A stretch of DNA of 6,821 bases. Origin: CAZGDV01 sp964524995. GTDB taxonomy: Bacteria > Chloroflexota > Dehalococcoidia > SZUA-161. A program made the position numbers and the translations under genes. Below, in pieces: positions 5,857 through 6,821 of the stretch. Each line of letters opens with the position of its first letter. Position 1 is the stretch's first letter. The notes beneath the pieces are model-generated. The model saw nothing but the letters and a program-made list of their open reading frames with translations, was not told the origin of the DNA and made no database searches. Where the stretch lies: positions 1 to 6,821 of the forward strand of contig CAZGDV010000131.1 in NCBI GenBank assembly GCA_964524995.1. Direction: 5' to 3'.

Positions 5857-6821
5857 CTATGCGTCAGCGCCCGGCCCTACCGCACCCTTCGTCGCACGGC
5901 GTCTCCTGAGCATGTCGATAAACGCCTCTATGCGCGTCCTGACGTGATTGCTGAGCGAGAAATCGTTGTTCCCCTCCAGCGTCAACATCGGCAAGTCGAT
6001 CTGATTTCGAAGTATGATGTCGCCGATGCCTCGGTGGCAGAACGCCTGCACATAGTGGATCACGCCGTCGACCTTGCGCCGTCCCACCTCTGTACGGATG
6101 TCGTTGACCCGGCCCATTATGGAATAGGGATATGTGTAATTGCAATACTGCCCGGCGAGGGAATCGCCCTGATCGGTCATGGCGAACTGGCGCTGGATCT
6201 CGTTGAGAACGACCCTGGCCCTGTTTCGCTCTATGCACGGGTACAGCTCATCGGCGAACACGGGAGGCACGCCGACATACGCGAGGCGGAGGTAGTCGTT
6301 TGGAAAGGAGTCGCGGGCATCCATGGCCGCCAGAAGGGTACTCAGGCGGCTCTCGTACTCCCGGTGGTCGCCCCCGAAATCGGACGCGGTCACGAGCCAT
6401 CTGTGGTTCTCCAGCCCGCTCACGGTCCCATCCTGCCAGGTGCGCCTGTCCAACTCATGGGCCAGCCGCCTCGCCCGACCCAGCTGCGCTCTGACGTCCC
6501 AGGCAGCATCCAAGGTCGTGCCCAGTCTGTCGGCCAAGCCCTCCAGCGCTCTCCGCATCGCAGCAGGGTCAGGCTCTTCGGGATACGCGAAGGGGATCGT
6601 CTCCAGCCCTTTGAGTCTCAGTACCTCCATCAGCATGCCGGTGTTGGAGCAGTCCCCGTTGGTTACACACAGTACGGTCTTGACGCCGTACTCCAGACAT
6701 ACGCCGTAGATACCCTTGATCCACGCGCAGCAGTTCTGGGGGAAGCCGGCGCGCTCCGCCAGGGCCACGAGGCTTTCGCACTCGGGACTGCCGATGAACA
6801 TATTGTTGAGGTCGATCGGCG
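5857..6821 (-). CDS. 2-hydroxyacyl-CoA dehydratase family protein (HgdB/HgdC-like iron-sulfur subunit), 5' truncated by window
   Basis: It belongs to the family of 2-hydroxyglutaryl-CoA dehydratase subunits and benzoyl-CoA reductase BcrB/C, which bind a [4Fe-4S] cluster and carry out radical dehydration or reduction of acyl-CoA thioesters after ATP-driven electron injection by an activator protein. The frame is open through the right edge: PIDLNN is encoded just before the Met codon at 6801, so that Met is probably internal and a short N-terminal part is missing. Numbered from that Met, NCCAWIKGIYG (23-33) and TNGDCSN (47-53) hold cysteines 24/25 and 51. YVQAFCHRGIGDIILR (250-265) holds Cys255. 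One of 24/25 plus 51 and 255 are the likely cluster ligands. LTLEGNNDFSLSNHVRTR (273-290) and a helix ending IEAFIDML close the fold. The visible 314 residues plus a short missing N-terminus are somewhat below the roughly 370-400 usual for characterised subunits. The partner subunit and activator would have to lie outside the window. It could be a single-gene paralogue of unknown substrate. Confidence 0.9.
   Translation of the reverse strand, partial: PIDLNNMFIGSPECESLVALAERAGFPQNCCAWIKGIYGVCLEYGVKTVLCVTNGDCSNTGMLMEVLRLKGLETIPFAYPEEPDPAAMRRALEGLADRLGTTLDAAWDVRAQLGRARRLAHELDRRTWQDGTVSGLENHRWLVTASDFGGDHREYESRLSTLLAAMDARDSFPNDYLRLAYVGVPPVFADELYPCIERNRARVVLNEIQRQFAMTDQGDSLAGQYCNYTYPYSIMGRVNDIRTEVGRRKVDGVIHYVQAFCHRGIGDIILRNQIDLPMLTLEGNNDFSLSNHVRTRIEAFIDMLRRRRATKGAVGPGADA

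Noticed and set aside
6799..6801. ATG at 6801 as the true start of the dehydratase-like gene
   Set aside because: The frame stays open to the window edge and encodes PIDLNN just upstream, which fits the family's usual N-terminal region, so the real start is likely outside.

Overview
This is a GC-rich bacterial window that looks like part of a metagenome scaffold. It holds a run of exactly 100 N (4690-4789), the usual placeholder for an assembly gap of unknown size. The gene content suggests an anaerobic or fermentative bacterium: a 2-hydroxyacyl-CoA dehydratase-type iron-sulfur protein, two NDP-forming acyl-CoA synthetase alpha-type proteins and a glycolytic GAPDH. A secreted protein with a Thr/Pro/Ser-rich linker and an adenosine-kinase-like PfkB protein complete the set. 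This mix resembles Chloroflexota (Dehalococcoidia-like) genomes, but that is an inference from memory of such genomes and not a placement.

Layout. The left edge carries the 3' end of a plus-strand PfkB-family kinase (1-335). Everything after it is on the minus strand. Reading that strand 5' to 3', from the right edge leftwards: a 2-hydroxyacyl-CoA dehydratase-like protein cut by the window edge (5857-6821); GAPDH (4790-5793), whose last codons fall in the gap; the gap; two paralogous CoA-binding/acyl-CoA synthetase alpha-type genes in a tight pair (3126-4610, then 1693-3108); a 226-base spacer; and a membrane-anchored extracytoplasmic protein with a transglutaminase-like Cys-His-Asp core (393-1466). 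The kinase and the secreted protein converge over a 57-base spacer in which I see no convincing terminator.

How the genes may fit together. The two synthetase-like genes are 17 bases apart, with a Shine-Dalgarno sequence filling the spacer, so they are very likely co-transcribed. A sigma70-like promoter candidate lies just upstream of the first. Both have the CoA-binding and phospho-histidine parts of the ADP-forming acyl-CoA synthetase family, but neither has the ATP-grasp part. A complete enzyme would need a beta subunit encoded elsewhere. GAPDH and the dehydratase-like gene are 63 bases apart and could share a transcript. Together the genes are consistent with glycolysis plus CoA-ester metabolism with substrate-level phosphorylation, but the actual substrates cannot be read from the sequence. 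I found no RNA genes, mobile elements, CRISPR arrays or attachment sites.
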